A stretch of DNA of 64,000 bases from Hyaloraphidium curvatum. Lineage: Eukaryota; Monoblepharomycota; Hyaloraphidiomycetes; Hyaloraphidiales; Hyaloraphidiaceae. The notes under the pieces are model-generated. The model was not told where the DNA came from. It saw nothing but the letters and a program-made list of their open reading frames with translations, and did not search any database. Positions 40,595-50,963 of this stretch are shown piece after piece. Both the position numbers and the translations under genes were made by a program. The stretch is taken from contig JAIVFI010000010.1 in the NCBI GenBank assembly GCA_025558095.1, positions 682,001 to 746,000 on the forward strand, read 5' to 3'. The first letter of the stretch is position 1, and every line of letters begins with the position of its first letter.

Positions 40595-41824
40595 TCAAGA
40601 TATGCGTGCCCCAACCAGAATGAAGGTCGACTTGTCCTCCCAGCTCCCCTCGCATGCCCCAATGTGCCGCAGCTCGTCTCGCAGAGCTGCGGAAAGCTTG
40701 ATGTTAGGGCGCCCGATCGCGTGCTCCCAGAAAGCCACCTCCGAAACGACCCTCCAGCTCGAGCTGTGAGCTGCGGCGGCACGGTCGGGCAGGTCCAGCT
40801 GGCCGACCGTAATGCCCAGATGGGGATGTGAGTCCTCCAGGGACTGCGTAAGGTTGTGCAGCCTGTCGAGGTCGTGGGTATCTAGAACAAGGCGTCCAAC
40901 GTGGACCTCGCGGAGGTTCGGGGGGAAGGGGAGCCCGATGAGCACTGATGACCAAAGCTCCGCGGCTGAAAGGCAAGCTCCGCGGGAAGAAGTGGAAGGC
41001 AGCTGCTCTCCGATCACTCGCAAGTCGGTAGTCGTGAGCGTTCCGTTCCTTTTTGCGATCCGTTGGGGCTTGAAGGTCGGAGGCACAGTGTAGATCCGAG
41101 CCAGAGACAGATCGTCGAACTGCACGTTCCACGCTGTCACTTTGTGTAGAACCTGCTCATTGCGATTTATCCACGAAGCCGAAAAGAGTTCACGTCCGAC
41201 CTCTTCCAGTCCGAGCTCGAAATAGTCCAGCAAAGGGGCTCCGGAAACGATCTGAGCGATCGGGAAAGATGCCCCTCGTTTCCCTACTCCCATAATTTTG
41301 AGCCGTCGAAGGGAGGGGAAGCTGAACGGCGGTTCCAGTCCCGCTCAGTTCGGGTTGGCCAAGGCGCCAGGATCGTTGCAACCGTGCCTGACGTCCAGAT
41401 CCGTGACGGACGGGGGCATGAAGCGAAGGAGCTCGAGCAGGGGCTCGAACGCACCACTCGACTCGAGAGTGAAGGATTCCAGCGCCGGAGTGGCCCGCAA
41501 CAGGCGCTTCGCGGGCGTGTGCGGGCAGAGCTGCAGCGACACGGTGCGCACGTATCGGAGCCAACCGCGGCGGTGCCAGGTGTCGACGCGATCTCCGAGA
41601 GCGGACAAGAGGTGCACATTGTTGCGGAAGTGGCGGGGCCCGTGCTGGAAACGCCAAAAGACCAACGGGGCCAGGGGCGCGAGGGCGTCCCGCGAGGCGC
41701 AGGCGAACCTGACCCGGGAGCGGTGCGGGAGGAACACCGCAATGCGGTAGATGAGTTCAGGTAGGAGCGCGGGAGCATGTCCGAACGAGGCGAGTTTGTG
41801 CGGAGTTTGGGCGTTGGGTGACAT
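40595..41824 (-). CDS. F-box/LRR-like protein
   Basis: Exons (minus) 41412..41824 and 40595..41321; 379 residues. F-box at residues ~18-60 (LLPELIYRIAVFLPHRSRVR, then VFWRFQH), followed by leucine-rich segments (VRTVSLQLCPHTPAKRLLRA). Unspliced, the frame stops at TGA 41345-41347. Intron 41322-41411 (90 nt, GTCCGT...ACTGA...TCAG) removes that stop and gives RFMPPFPSLRRLKIMGVG, a natural LRR step. Probable SCF substrate adaptor, cytosolic or nuclear. The stop of the receptor kinase lies 82 bp upstream of its start, both genes on the minus strand. Same broad type as the 16863 gene but not a close copy. Confidence 0.75.
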
Positions 41825-41905
41825 GAGTCATCACTCGATCAGTGCCGCCCCGACATGCGGGGATCTGGCACGGCATCTTTGTCGAGCGTATATTGTATCG
41901 ATAAT

Positions 41906-44900
41906 TTACAGCATGAGTTTGGCCGTCTCCTTCTCCAGCTCTACAAAGTCTGGGCGCGACTGCGGGTCCTGCGCCCACGCGCACTCCATCATTGCCCACA
42001 TGGCGTCCTGGACGCCGTCGGGCCTCTCGGGCCTGAGCTGCTCGACCGCGACCTTGTACACGATCTGCAAAAGCTCGATCAGATGCGATCCACGGCGATC
42101 GCCGGGAATCCCAACGCACCGCGGCAATGCTGTTAAGGTCGTCGAAAGGATACCGTCCCTTGCTGACCACCTCGTAGCACAGCATCGCGAAGGCGTACAC
42201 GTCTCCCGCCGGCTTAAGCGGGCCGCCGGCGAGCATCTCGGGGGCAACGAAGCCGGGCGTGCCCTGCATCCCGTTGCCGGTGCGCGCGCTCGACTTGCTG
42301 ACCTCGAGTCGGACGCGTGAGAGGCCGAAGTCGGTGATGACGGCGCGGGAGCCGTCGACGAGCACGTTGAGGCTAGACGGAGAGGCTGGTCAGATCCTGA
42401 AAGGATGGGCCGCGACCGGCACGCACCTCTTGAGATCCCCGTGCAGGATCCCGGACGCATGGAGGTAGGCCATGCCGGCGGTGACGTCGTGCAGGAAGCG
42501 CCGCCCCAGGGCCTGATCCCATCCGAGCGAGCCGAGGTACTTGCGCAGGTTGCCCTCCTCGATGAGGTCCATCACCATCATGGGCGGGGAGATGCAGAAT
42601 GCCATCAGCGGGAGGACTGGGTGCGAGGATGTGCGGTCAGCCAAGTCCGAGAGGGCGTGCGTCCCGCGCCGAGCCCACCGTTCCGCTGCACGAGACCCTC
42701 CCAGTTCGCCACCTCCTTGACGAACGCCGCCATGGTCCGCTCGTCCAGGTCGCCCTTGATCGTTTTGACCGCCACCTTCGTCGACCCGCGGAGCGTGCCC
42801 ACGTACACGACGCCGAACCCGCCCTCGCCCAGGCGCTGCGCCCTGTCGATGGCGATCTCGTCCTCGGTCACAAGGAGCTTGGATGCCGAGGGCGAGATGG
42901 CGATGGCGACCCCGCCGGCGCCGCTACCGCCGGACGGCCGGGCGGCGTTGCCTGGAGTGCCTGGTTTTGATCCCGCGCTGGATGGGGCAGCGCTCTGCAA
43001 ACGCCCCGACGGTGACACGAGGGCGCCGGAGCCGGCGACTGATGCCGTCTTGGAGCCCGCGCTATCCGGCGTAACACCTTTTGCAGGCAGCAAGGCGGGG
43101 GTGGGGAGCTCTGAAGTCGTCTCGGATCCGACTGGGCCGAGCTCCGGCTCGGATAGCTTTGCAGGCTGCGGCCGAGCCGCCCCAACGGCTTGAGCAATGG
43201 GAACAGTGTCGACGACGGCCGTTTGCGCCATCTCGGGGCGAGTCGCCAAGGGCTGCGCCTCGTTATGCTTCTCCTTGTGGTGATCCGAGCTGTCGTCCGC
43301 CAAGGTGGAGACCGAATCATCCGTGGCTGGCGATCCGTTGCGCCGCTCCTTCTCCGCCTCGACGTCCGTCGCCGCTGGCCGGGCCTTCTTCCGCTTCACG
43401 TACACGGCGATGCCGCCGGCTGCCGCGATGACGACGATACCGCCGACGACGCCGCCGACGATGGCGGGAATGTTGCTCGACGAGGACGACGAGGTCGCAG
43501 ATCCGGTGGTAGATCCGGGCGCGTTCCACTGCGCAGCCGCGGCACTCGAGCAGGAGCCGAGCGAGACGCTGCTTCCCGAGGAGGCTTGCAAGCAGCCAGA
43601 CGACGCATCCATGTTGGCGTTGAGGATCATGAGCGAGCCCGACGACGAGTTGAAGAGTGCCCAGTACGGGAAAAGCTGCCCTCCGGCCTGCCGGTGCAGG
43701 AGCCTTGCCGGCGAGGTCGGGCAGCTCCCATCCGAGACGACCAAAGAGACGCCCGACTGCCGCGCTTGGAGACACGACGATCCGCGCTGCAGCCTGATGA
43801 CGGGGGAGCCAGCGACGCCCGCAACGGCGTACTCGCCGGACGATCCATCGGCGAGCACGCAGTCGGAATCGCACGACAATCCCCTCGATCCCACTGTCAG
43901 AGAGATACGCGAGCCGGCAGACAGGGACATCGGGGTTGCGCCAGAGAGGGCAGGCACCGCGGTCGGAGCGGTGGCAAAGACGAGTGTCGCGGTCGTTGTC
44001 GAGGCCGAAGTGGAGGACGATGTGGTCGCTGATGTCGTTTTCGTAGTGGTCACAGACGAGGAAGTCGTCGTGGTGGTAGCTGGGGGCGGGGAAGGAGACG
44101 GGGAAGGAGCGACAGGAATCTGGCAGACGCCGTTCGCGCAGCCCGTCGCCCCCGATCCGCAGGCATTATTGCACCTCCCGCAGTGGTTGATGTCGGAGCT
44201 TGTGGCAACGCAGGCCGAGCCGCACGCCGTGAACCCGCTCAAGGATCCACAGGTCCCAGAGGAGCACTGTATCGCGACCATGTTCTTGTCAGATTCAGTG
44301 CCTCGGAACGGCCAGATCAACTCACGATCTGCCCGCTCGGGCATAAGGATCCGCATTTTCCGCAGTTGCGAATATCCGAGTCGAGGGTGACGCAGTTCAG
44401 CGAGCTCGCGGTGCCGCAGTTGGTCTGACCGGTGCCGCACGTGGGCCGGAACTGGCAGGTTCCCGAGGAGCAGCCCATCGAGTCCGCGGGGCACGAAGTC
44501 CCGCATTGGCCGCAATGATTCCTGTCCGAGTCGACGGCAACGCAGAATCCGTTGCAGTTCGTGAGGCCAGTGGGGCACAAGCAGCGTCGGGAAGAGCATG
44601 ACTGTCCGTCGGGGCAGGAAGTGCCGCAAGCGCCGCAGTTGCGCGAGTCTGAATCGAGGGAGACGCAGCTCCCGCCGCATGAGGTGAGACCGGAAGCGCA
44701 GGCGCAGGCACCGTTGGAGCACTGGGGAAGGGACGATCCGGTTAGATTCCAAAATTGCACGTACGAGGCAGGACCCACAACTTGGCCAGAAGGGCAGGTC
44801 ACGCCGCGGCACGGGTCGACGGGAACGCAGGCCCTTCCGTTACCGGACGGCGAAGTGTAGCCGGGATTGCAGGAGCAGGTCCCCCCCGAGCACGACGAGA

Positions 44901-46138
44901 AGTCGCCGCAATTTATGCCAGCGCACGGGTCTATGGCGCGGCAGTTCTTTCCGTCGCCGGTCGAGGAACTGTAGCCGGGATTGCAGGTGCAGGTTCCGCC
45001 CGAGCACGAAGAGAAGTCGCCGCAGTTCACGCCCGCGCACCGATCGATCAGCTGACAGTTTCGCCCGTCTCCAGAAGGGGAAGAGTAGCCAGAATTACAG
45101 GAGCAGCGACCAGCCGAGCAAGACGAGAAGGGTCCGCAGTTGATGCCGGCGCAGGGATCGATCAGCTGGCAATTCCGCCCATCGCCGGACGGTGAGGAGT
45201 AGCCCGAGTTGCAGGAGCACCGGCCCCCCGAGCACGACGAAAATGATCCACAATTGATGCCGGCACACGGATCAGTGGAGCGGCAGACGCCGTTGGTGCA
45301 CTATTGAGCAATTGGTCATTTAGTAGGTCGTGTGATGATGGGCTTAATCAAGATTACCATCGTCGAGAAAGGACAGGCGTTTCCGCAGGAGCCGCACTGT
45401 GTTGTTGTCAGCATATGGGGCGCTTGCAGTCGAAAACCGGCCTTACGTTTCGGTTATCGGTGTTGCGATTGACGCAGTTATGTTGACCGACTTCGGTGGA
45501 AGAGCCGCAATTGTACAGAAGCGTGTTTTCACAAGGCCGCTGGTCCAGAGCACCCCACATAAAGTGAATAACGAAATCACACAGTCGCAATCTGTAACTT
45601 ACGCAGAAGGCGCATGGATTCTGGCGGCCGTAAGCCAATATTTCCCCAGGATCGCAAGTTGGAATGACACAGCGGGACTGACACTCCCCTGTTAGGTGTG
45701 CTGGTCAGCGACGCAGCGAGCGTAAGCCAAGAAAATCCCTGCCTCCAGAGCACCATATCTGTTGATTGGGGTAAGGGACCTGCAGGCATTCGTTGGCGCA
45801 GGATCCACAGTGGTTTGCCGAAGTCTGTAGATTGACGCAGCTCCCTCCGCAGCTCGTCTGCCCGGAAGGGCAACGCGTCTGCCGGTCCCACAATCGAGTA
45901 GAAGCATTGAGAGAGAATCCAGTTCCAAGAAACACCAGCGCCGGAGCGGCGTCAGTCACGGTGCAGCACACGGAGAGCCAAAGCAGTGCCAGCGCTAGTG
46001 CAGCATAATAGAGGGTGAACGGGAGCCGGGCGGATATGCGGTGGTGCTTTCGGCTGGCGTGTCGGCCTGCCGCTTCCGCGTTTCATTAGCTCGCCGGGCA
46101 GCGAAAACGATGGCCTCACCCATGTCAGTGATTTCCAT
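41906..46138 (-). CDS. Receptor-like kinase with EGF-like and Cys-rich ectodomain
   Basis: Eleven exons (minus): 46120..46138, 45743..46066, 45603..45688, 45447..45539, 45358..45396, 44779..45300, 44326..44721, 42679..44266, 42427..42616, 42120..42372, 41906..42064; 1222 residues. Signal/anchor FTLYYAALALALLWLSVCC; Cys repeats of the type CGGSCVNLQTSANHCGSCANEC; four EGF-like units (DPCAGINCGDFSSCSGGTC type) in exon 6; three more Cys repeats; Thr/Ser-rich stalk; transmembrane helix PAIVGGVVGGIVVIAAAGG plus KRKK stop-transfer; ~180-residue disordered juxtamembrane; kinase GEGGFGVVY, VAVK, HGDLKSLN, DFGLSR, GTPGFVAPE. The HRD Arg is Gly. TKL-like. Intron 45689-45742 is GC-AG; 44722-44778 is stop-free and in frame. 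An in-frame start farther up (46519) is possible. Confidence 0.85.
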
Positions 46139-46639
46139 GGGCTTCCTCTCGGCTGCGTCGTAGACCACCGATGCGGTGGCGCGAGGGCTCCCCGCTGCGG
46201 CGAACTTGCCGCAGGGCATGTTCGCGGGGGTCCGAAACGCGGGCACGGCGTTGTTGCCGCGCCGTCGATTGCTGCCACGCATCGTCAGTCGGTTTCCTTG
46301 GGGCTTCGACGCCCAACGCTGCGCTGCCGCAGCACTCAACCCACGTCCCAGACGCAGCTTACCCGTCCGACACTTGGGCAACAACGGAGGTGTTCCGGCA
46401 GCGGCCGCTGTGGGCTCTGTGCCTTTCGGACGAGACGGCGGGGCGATTCCGGGAACCTGAGCGGCTGGTGCGAGCAGTTGCCCCGCCGATCTGAAGGGAT
46501 CTGCGCGCAAGTCGTGCACGCCGCGGAGATCGACAACGACCCTTAGAGCTAGATGTCATGAGGCGAAGAAGCGGTAAAGTTCCGTCCTAAGCGAGACAGG
46601 CCCATCTCCCCGCGCACACAAGCTCCAAGGCGGCTCCCT
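46139..46639. other. Intergenic or 5' extension of the receptor kinase
   Basis: 500 bp between the receptor kinase start and the ankyrin-RING stop, both minus strand. A frame continuous with kinase exon 1 stays open to ATG 46519 (about 127 extra residues, no recognisable domain), so it may be 5' coding or simply promoter. No other feature seen. Confidence 0.4.
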
Positions 46640-48181
46640 CTACAAGTATATCCTGTGGAGGCTCTGCACCGTCTTCCTGCAAAGCGGGCAAGCCTGCCTC
46701 GTCCTGACCGCCCTCGCCTCCATGCACGCGAGGCACAGGATCACGTGGCCGCACGGCAGCGCGACGACGGAGGGGGCCTCGCCCAGACAGATCACGCACT
46801 GCTTCTCGCCCTCGTCGGGCTCGTCGTGGGTGGGGCCGTGTGGTGGCGTCGGTTGGCGAGAGGGAGGGTGAGACGGGGTGCGCCGTGGCGGGGTAGGCGG
46901 GGGAGCGTTGGAGGGGCCGGCTTCGGCGGCCCGCGAGGATTCCATCTGGTCCAGCACCGTCTCGATCGAGATCTCCGGCTGCGACGGGTCCAGCGACATC
47001 GCCCTGATCGTCTCGGCGATGCGGTCCAGGTCGGTGAGCTCCATCGCGATGGCCTGCTCGATGATCATGGCGTGCTCCTCGAGGAGCTCGCCGTCGGCCA
47101 TAGAGGGTTCCGAGGCCGGTCTCGGCGGCGTTGGGGGCCGCGGCGGGTCGGCAAAGGAGACCTGAAAAGACGACTCCTCGTCGACGGATTCCCACTCGTC
47201 CTCCTCGTCCTCATCGTCCTGTGGCGTTGGCGACGGAGCCGATCCTGCTTCCGCTGTTCCATAGCTCTCGTCGCCGTCGTCCAGGACCCCGGTTTCCCAC
47301 AGGTCGCGCCCGGGCAGCTCCCCGAAATCCAGGCCGCCCCTTCGGCAAATCAACCTCTGCATTCGCACACAGGTTTTGAGCTCAGGATCGTCGGGCGCGT
47401 CCCAGAAGGGAAGCAGCGCGTCCGTCGTCCAGCTTCTGGTCTTCATGGAAAGTATCTTCTCCCCAGCGGTCTCGCGCCCGCCACCGTCCCTCCGCGCCGA
47501 AACATCCGCCCCCGCGCGCAGGAGAAGCAGCGCGGAATGCGGGCGCCGGTGGTGCACCGCGACGAGCAGCGGGGTCCGCCCTTCGTTGTCCCTCTCTGCG
47601 AGCTGCGCGCGGTTGGCCTCCTTGCCCTCCGACAGCAGGATCCGCACCAAAGTGCGCATTGCTGGTGGGTCGGCGAACCTGGGCCGCGGCAGCACCCCGT
47701 TGGGCGGGCTGCCGCCCGGGAACGGCCGCTGGAACTTTTCGACATCGGCCTCCGCAGGGAACGCGTCCAGCAGCAGGCTCAGCGGTGTCCGGCCCCGCGC
47801 GTCGCGCGCCCGCAGCAGCTCCGGGTACCGCTCGACGAGCAGGAGGGCGCAGCCGGCCGCGTTCCTGTGGGCCGCCCGATGCAGTAGCGTCCACTGCTCG
47901 CCGTTGGCCGCGGCCCGCACGTCGCCGCGCGACTCGGTGGACACGATCAGGCGGAGGATCGATGGTCGATCATAAATCACCGCGATGTCGGCCGCAGAGT
48001 GGCCCTGGAGCGGCTCATCGAAGAGGAGGCGCCGTCGGAGGTCCGCGGTGGTCCACCCCGCCGTCTCGGTGCCGCCAGAGTCCAGCGCCGATTGCAGCAC
48101 GTCTGGGTGCAATAATGACGAGAGCTCCTCTGCGTTGCCGGTGGCGCAGGCCTCCCATATCTGGGGCGCGAGGAACTTCAT
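46640..48181 (-). CDS. Ankyrin-repeat RING-finger E3 ubiquitin ligase
   Basis: Single exon, 513 residues from ATG 48179-48181 (the frame opens at a GTG 24 bases earlier, less likely as start). Ankyrin units in residues ~60-260: WTLLHRAAHRNAAGCALLL, GRTPLSLLLDAFPA, GRTPLLVAVHHRRPHSALLL. Acidic linker (QDDEDEEDEWES) and Pro-rich segment, then a C-terminal C3HC4 RING, CVICLGEAPSVVALPCGHVI, LCLACMEA, CPLCRK, ending RIYL. RING proteins of this layout transfer ubiquitin from an E2 to substrates bound by the ankyrin repeats. All eight zinc ligands are present. Cytosolic; substrate unknown. Confidence 0.9.
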   Translation of the reverse strand: MKFLAPQIWEACATGNAEELSSLLHPDVLQSALDSGGTETAGWTTADLRRRLLFDEPLQGHSAADIAVIYDRPSILRLIVSTESRGDVRAAANGEQWTLLHRAAHRNAAGCALLLVERYPELLRARDARGRTPLSLLLDAFPAEADVEKFQRPFPGGSPPNGVLPRPRFADPPAMRTLVRILLSEGKEANRAQLAERDNEGRTPLLVAVHHRRPHSALLLLRAGADVSARRDGGGRETAGEKILSMKTRSWTTDALLPFWDAPDDPELKTCVRMQRLICRRGGLDFGELPGRDLWETGVLDDGDESYGTAEAGSAPSPTPQDDEDEEDEWESVDEESSFQVSFADPPRPPTPPRPASEPSMADGELLEEHAMIIEQAIAMELTDLDRIAETIRAMSLDPSQPEISIETVLDQMESSRAAEAGPSNAPPPTPPRRTPSHPPSRQPTPPHGPTHDEPDEGEKQCVICLGEAPSVVALPCGHVILCLACMEARAVRTRQACPLCRKTVQSLHRIYL

Positions 48182-48715
48182 GGACGCGTTTGTTGTCTCG
48201 TCCACTGAGTGACGCGCTCGTGGACGGCAGGATGGGCGGATGCGAGCTCATTTGGCCAGGCATACATAACCATTAGCATGCTTTTAACATCGACGCTTGC
48301 CAAAGAGACCATTTCCGGGGGATTGGCGCGGAGACGGCCATCCATACCAGGTCAAGGCGCGGGGAGGCTTCCGCTCAAAGCATCCCGATCCGGGCTCGAT
48401 GGTGAACAAAGCGGTAGGTGACTCAAGCAACTTCATCATGTTCTTCAAGTTTCTCTTGATGGAAATGGCCGATCTATGTTCTTTGGGCGTAAGGCCTGAC
48501 GACGCCACGCCGCCACGGGAGGTGGCAAAAGTGCACTACCGTCTCCCGTCCGACTCGCTCCCGACACCGCTTTCTCCACCCCTCTAGCAGTCGCAGCGGC
48601 CTCCCCTTGCGCTCTGCGTAGGGCCAGTCTCCTCGTTCTTCCTCCCCTGCACTCCGGCGCTCGGCCAAGCCGTCAAACTTGTGCCCCAACGGAACCTGCA
48701 CTCCCGAAGTTTGAA
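48182..48715. other. Divergent intergenic region
   Basis: 534 bp between the ankyrin-RING start (minus) and the amidohydrolase start (plus). The 200 bp before 48716 are pyrimidine-rich, as at VMA16. No gene recognised. Confidence 0.4.
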
Positions 48716-50707
48716 ATGGCCTCCCCCGACCTCGTCATCCGCGGCGGCACCGTCGTGGACGGCACCGGCGCCAAGCCGTTCGTCGCCGACGTCGCCGTTA
48801 CCGGCGGCCGCATCTCGGCCGTCGGCCCGAACCTCCCCAAGGGAGCCAAGGAGATCGACGCCCGCGGCAAGCTCGTTACCCCGGGCTTCGTCGACATCCA
48901 CACCCACTGTACGTACCTCCTGACTTCAAGTTGCGATCGCTAACGCCCCGTAGACGACGGCCAGGTTATCTGGGACAACCGGCTCGCCCCCTCGTCGCTC
49001 CACGGCGTGACGACCTGCCTCATGGGCAACTGCGGCGTCGGCTTCGCCCCCGTCCGCAAGGAACAGGTCGGCAAGCTCGTCGAGCTAATGGAGGGGGTCG
49101 AAGATATCCCAGAGGCAGTTCTTACCAACGGGCTGGACTTCTCGTGGGAGTCTTTCCCCGAGTACCTCAACAAGATTTCGGAGAAGAAGCACGACGTCGA
49201 CATCTGCGTGCTCATCCCGCACGCCGCCGTCAGGGTCTACGTCATGGGCGAGCGCGCGGTGAAGCTCGAGGACGCGGAGCCCCGCGACATCGAGCAAATG
49301 CGGCGCATCGTCTCCGAGGCCGTCAAGGCCGGCGCCTTCGGCTTTTCCACCTCGCGCACGCTCAACCACCGCACCGTCAAGGGCGAGCCCACGCCGACCC
49401 TGCGCGCGCAGGAGGCCGAGCTCGAAGGGATCGCCGCCGGGCTGCGCGACGCCGGCGCCGGGCTGATCGGGGTCAACTCGGACTTTGTCGACCCCGCCCA
49501 TGAGTTCGGCCTGCTCCGCCGCGTCTCGGAGCAGTCTGGCAGGCCCCTTCTCTTCCTCCTGGCCGAGGCGCACGACGATCCCAAGCAGAAGTGGCGCCAC
49601 CTGCTCTCGATGGCGGACCAAGCCGCCGCCGAGGGCGTCGCCGTCCGCCCCGTGTTCCCGCCCCGCCCGATCGGCGTCCTCCTCGGCCTCCTCGGCACCC
49701 AAACCCCCTTCACCGCCTGCCCGACCTTCAAGTCGATCGCCCACCTGCCCCTCGAGGAGCGCGTCGCCAGGATGCGCGACCCGGTGGTGCGCAAGGCCAT
49801 CCTCGCCGAGAGGGAAATCACCCCCGGCGTGCTGCGCATGCCGTTCACGCGGATGTGGCTGCTCGGCAACCCGCCCAACTACACGCAGCCCAAGGAGACC
49901 AGCATCGCTGCGATTGCGGAGCGCAAAGGCGTTACGCCCGAGGAGGTCGCTTACGACATGCTTCTCGAGGACGACGGTCGCGCCTTCCTCTATGCTCCTT
50001 TTGCGGGTTACAGTAACTACACGCTCGATGCCGGTACGTCGTTTCACCTTGCACGCGGAACTTTGCCTAAATCGCTCACCGCAGCCGCCGAGATGTTCAA
50101 GCACCCCAACGCCCTCGTCGGCCTCTCGGACGGCGGCGCCCACGTGGGGATGATCATGGACGGAGTACGTGATCGGAGTCTCCTTTTTCGGGGTACCGTA
50201 GCTCACTCCACTCCGCGTTCTGCGCCGACCTGAACTGAACTCTTCAGAGTTTCCCGACCTTCCTCCTCACGCACTGGGGCAAGGAAGTCGGGATGCCGGT
50301 CGAGGAGCTCGTGCGGAGGCAGACCAGCCACACGGCGCACGCCGTGGGGCTCATGGACAGGGGCGTGATCAAGGAGGGGATGAAGGCGGACATCAACGTT
50401 ATCGACTGGTGGGTTGCGTGCATTACGGCGGCTTCCTGCGCGGCTGACGGGGTTCGATAGGGACGCGTTGGCCCTCGAGGCGCCCTGCATCCAGTTCGAC
50501 CTCCCGGCGGGCGGCAAGCGGCTGATGCAGTACGCCAAGGGCTACGAGGCCACGATCGTCTCGGGCGTCGTGACGTACCGCAACGGGCAGCCGACGGGGG
50601 AGCTGCCGGGGACGCTGGTCCGCTGCGAAGGTGGGTTGATGCCGGGAGCGGTCTGGCCAGCTGAACGTTGACGGGCCGTTGCAGTGCCGAGCAAGCCGAT
50701 GATGTAA
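48716..50707 (+). CDS. N-acyl-D-amino-acid deacylase-type amidohydrolase
   Basis: Six exons: 48716..48908, 48954..50033, 50085..50164, 50248..50408, 50461..50630, 50685..50707; 568 residues. D-aminoacylase branch of the metal-dependent amidohydrolases: LVIRGGTVVDGTG start, metal site DIHTHYDGQ (completed by splicing intron 48909-48953), MGNCGVGFAP, GFSTSRTLNH, and DGGAHVG near the C-terminus. Hydrolyses N-acylated D-amino acids or related amides, probably cytosolic. Intron 1 is only 45 nt, the shortest placed here. Intron 50034-50084 (51 nt) is in frame without a stop; spliced, it gives TLDAAAEMFKHPN. The 3' exon adds VPSKPMM. Such genes in fungi are often acquired from bacteria, but the six-exon structure shows long residence. 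Confidence 0.92.
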
Positions 50708-50963
50708 AAAGGTGTCTCACTGGATTGAGTGGAATGGAATGGAGTCCGAGCAATGGATTTTGGAATGCAAGATGTGCCACAGTCGGCAATACATCGTTGG
50801 AAGTGCTCTCGGTGGGGGTGCTCGTGTAACTGGGGCAGCCGATTGCCCCTCTCGTCGAGAGTAATGTCGTGCATGGTGACCGGGAAGCGGGTTTTGGCAG
50901 CTTGCCCAGTACGGAAGTCAAGAGGTTGAGTCGCGGACAAACAAGTACACTTCGCCAGCCAGA

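Noticed and set aside
41345-41347. In-frame TGA in the F-box gene as evidence of stop-codon recoding
   Set aside because: A 90-nt intron (41322-41411) with correct phase removes it, and TGA is the normal terminator of many genes here (both secreted paralogues end in TGA).
45995-46519. 174-codon minus-strand frame as a separate gene
   Set aside because: Its last part coincides with exon 1 of the receptor kinase and intron 1; it is better explained as a possible 5' extension of that gene.
48716-50707. Recent horizontal transfer of the amidohydrolase from bacteria
   Set aside because: Five introns with host-type donors and normal composition; an old transfer cannot be excluded, but nothing here indicates a recent one.
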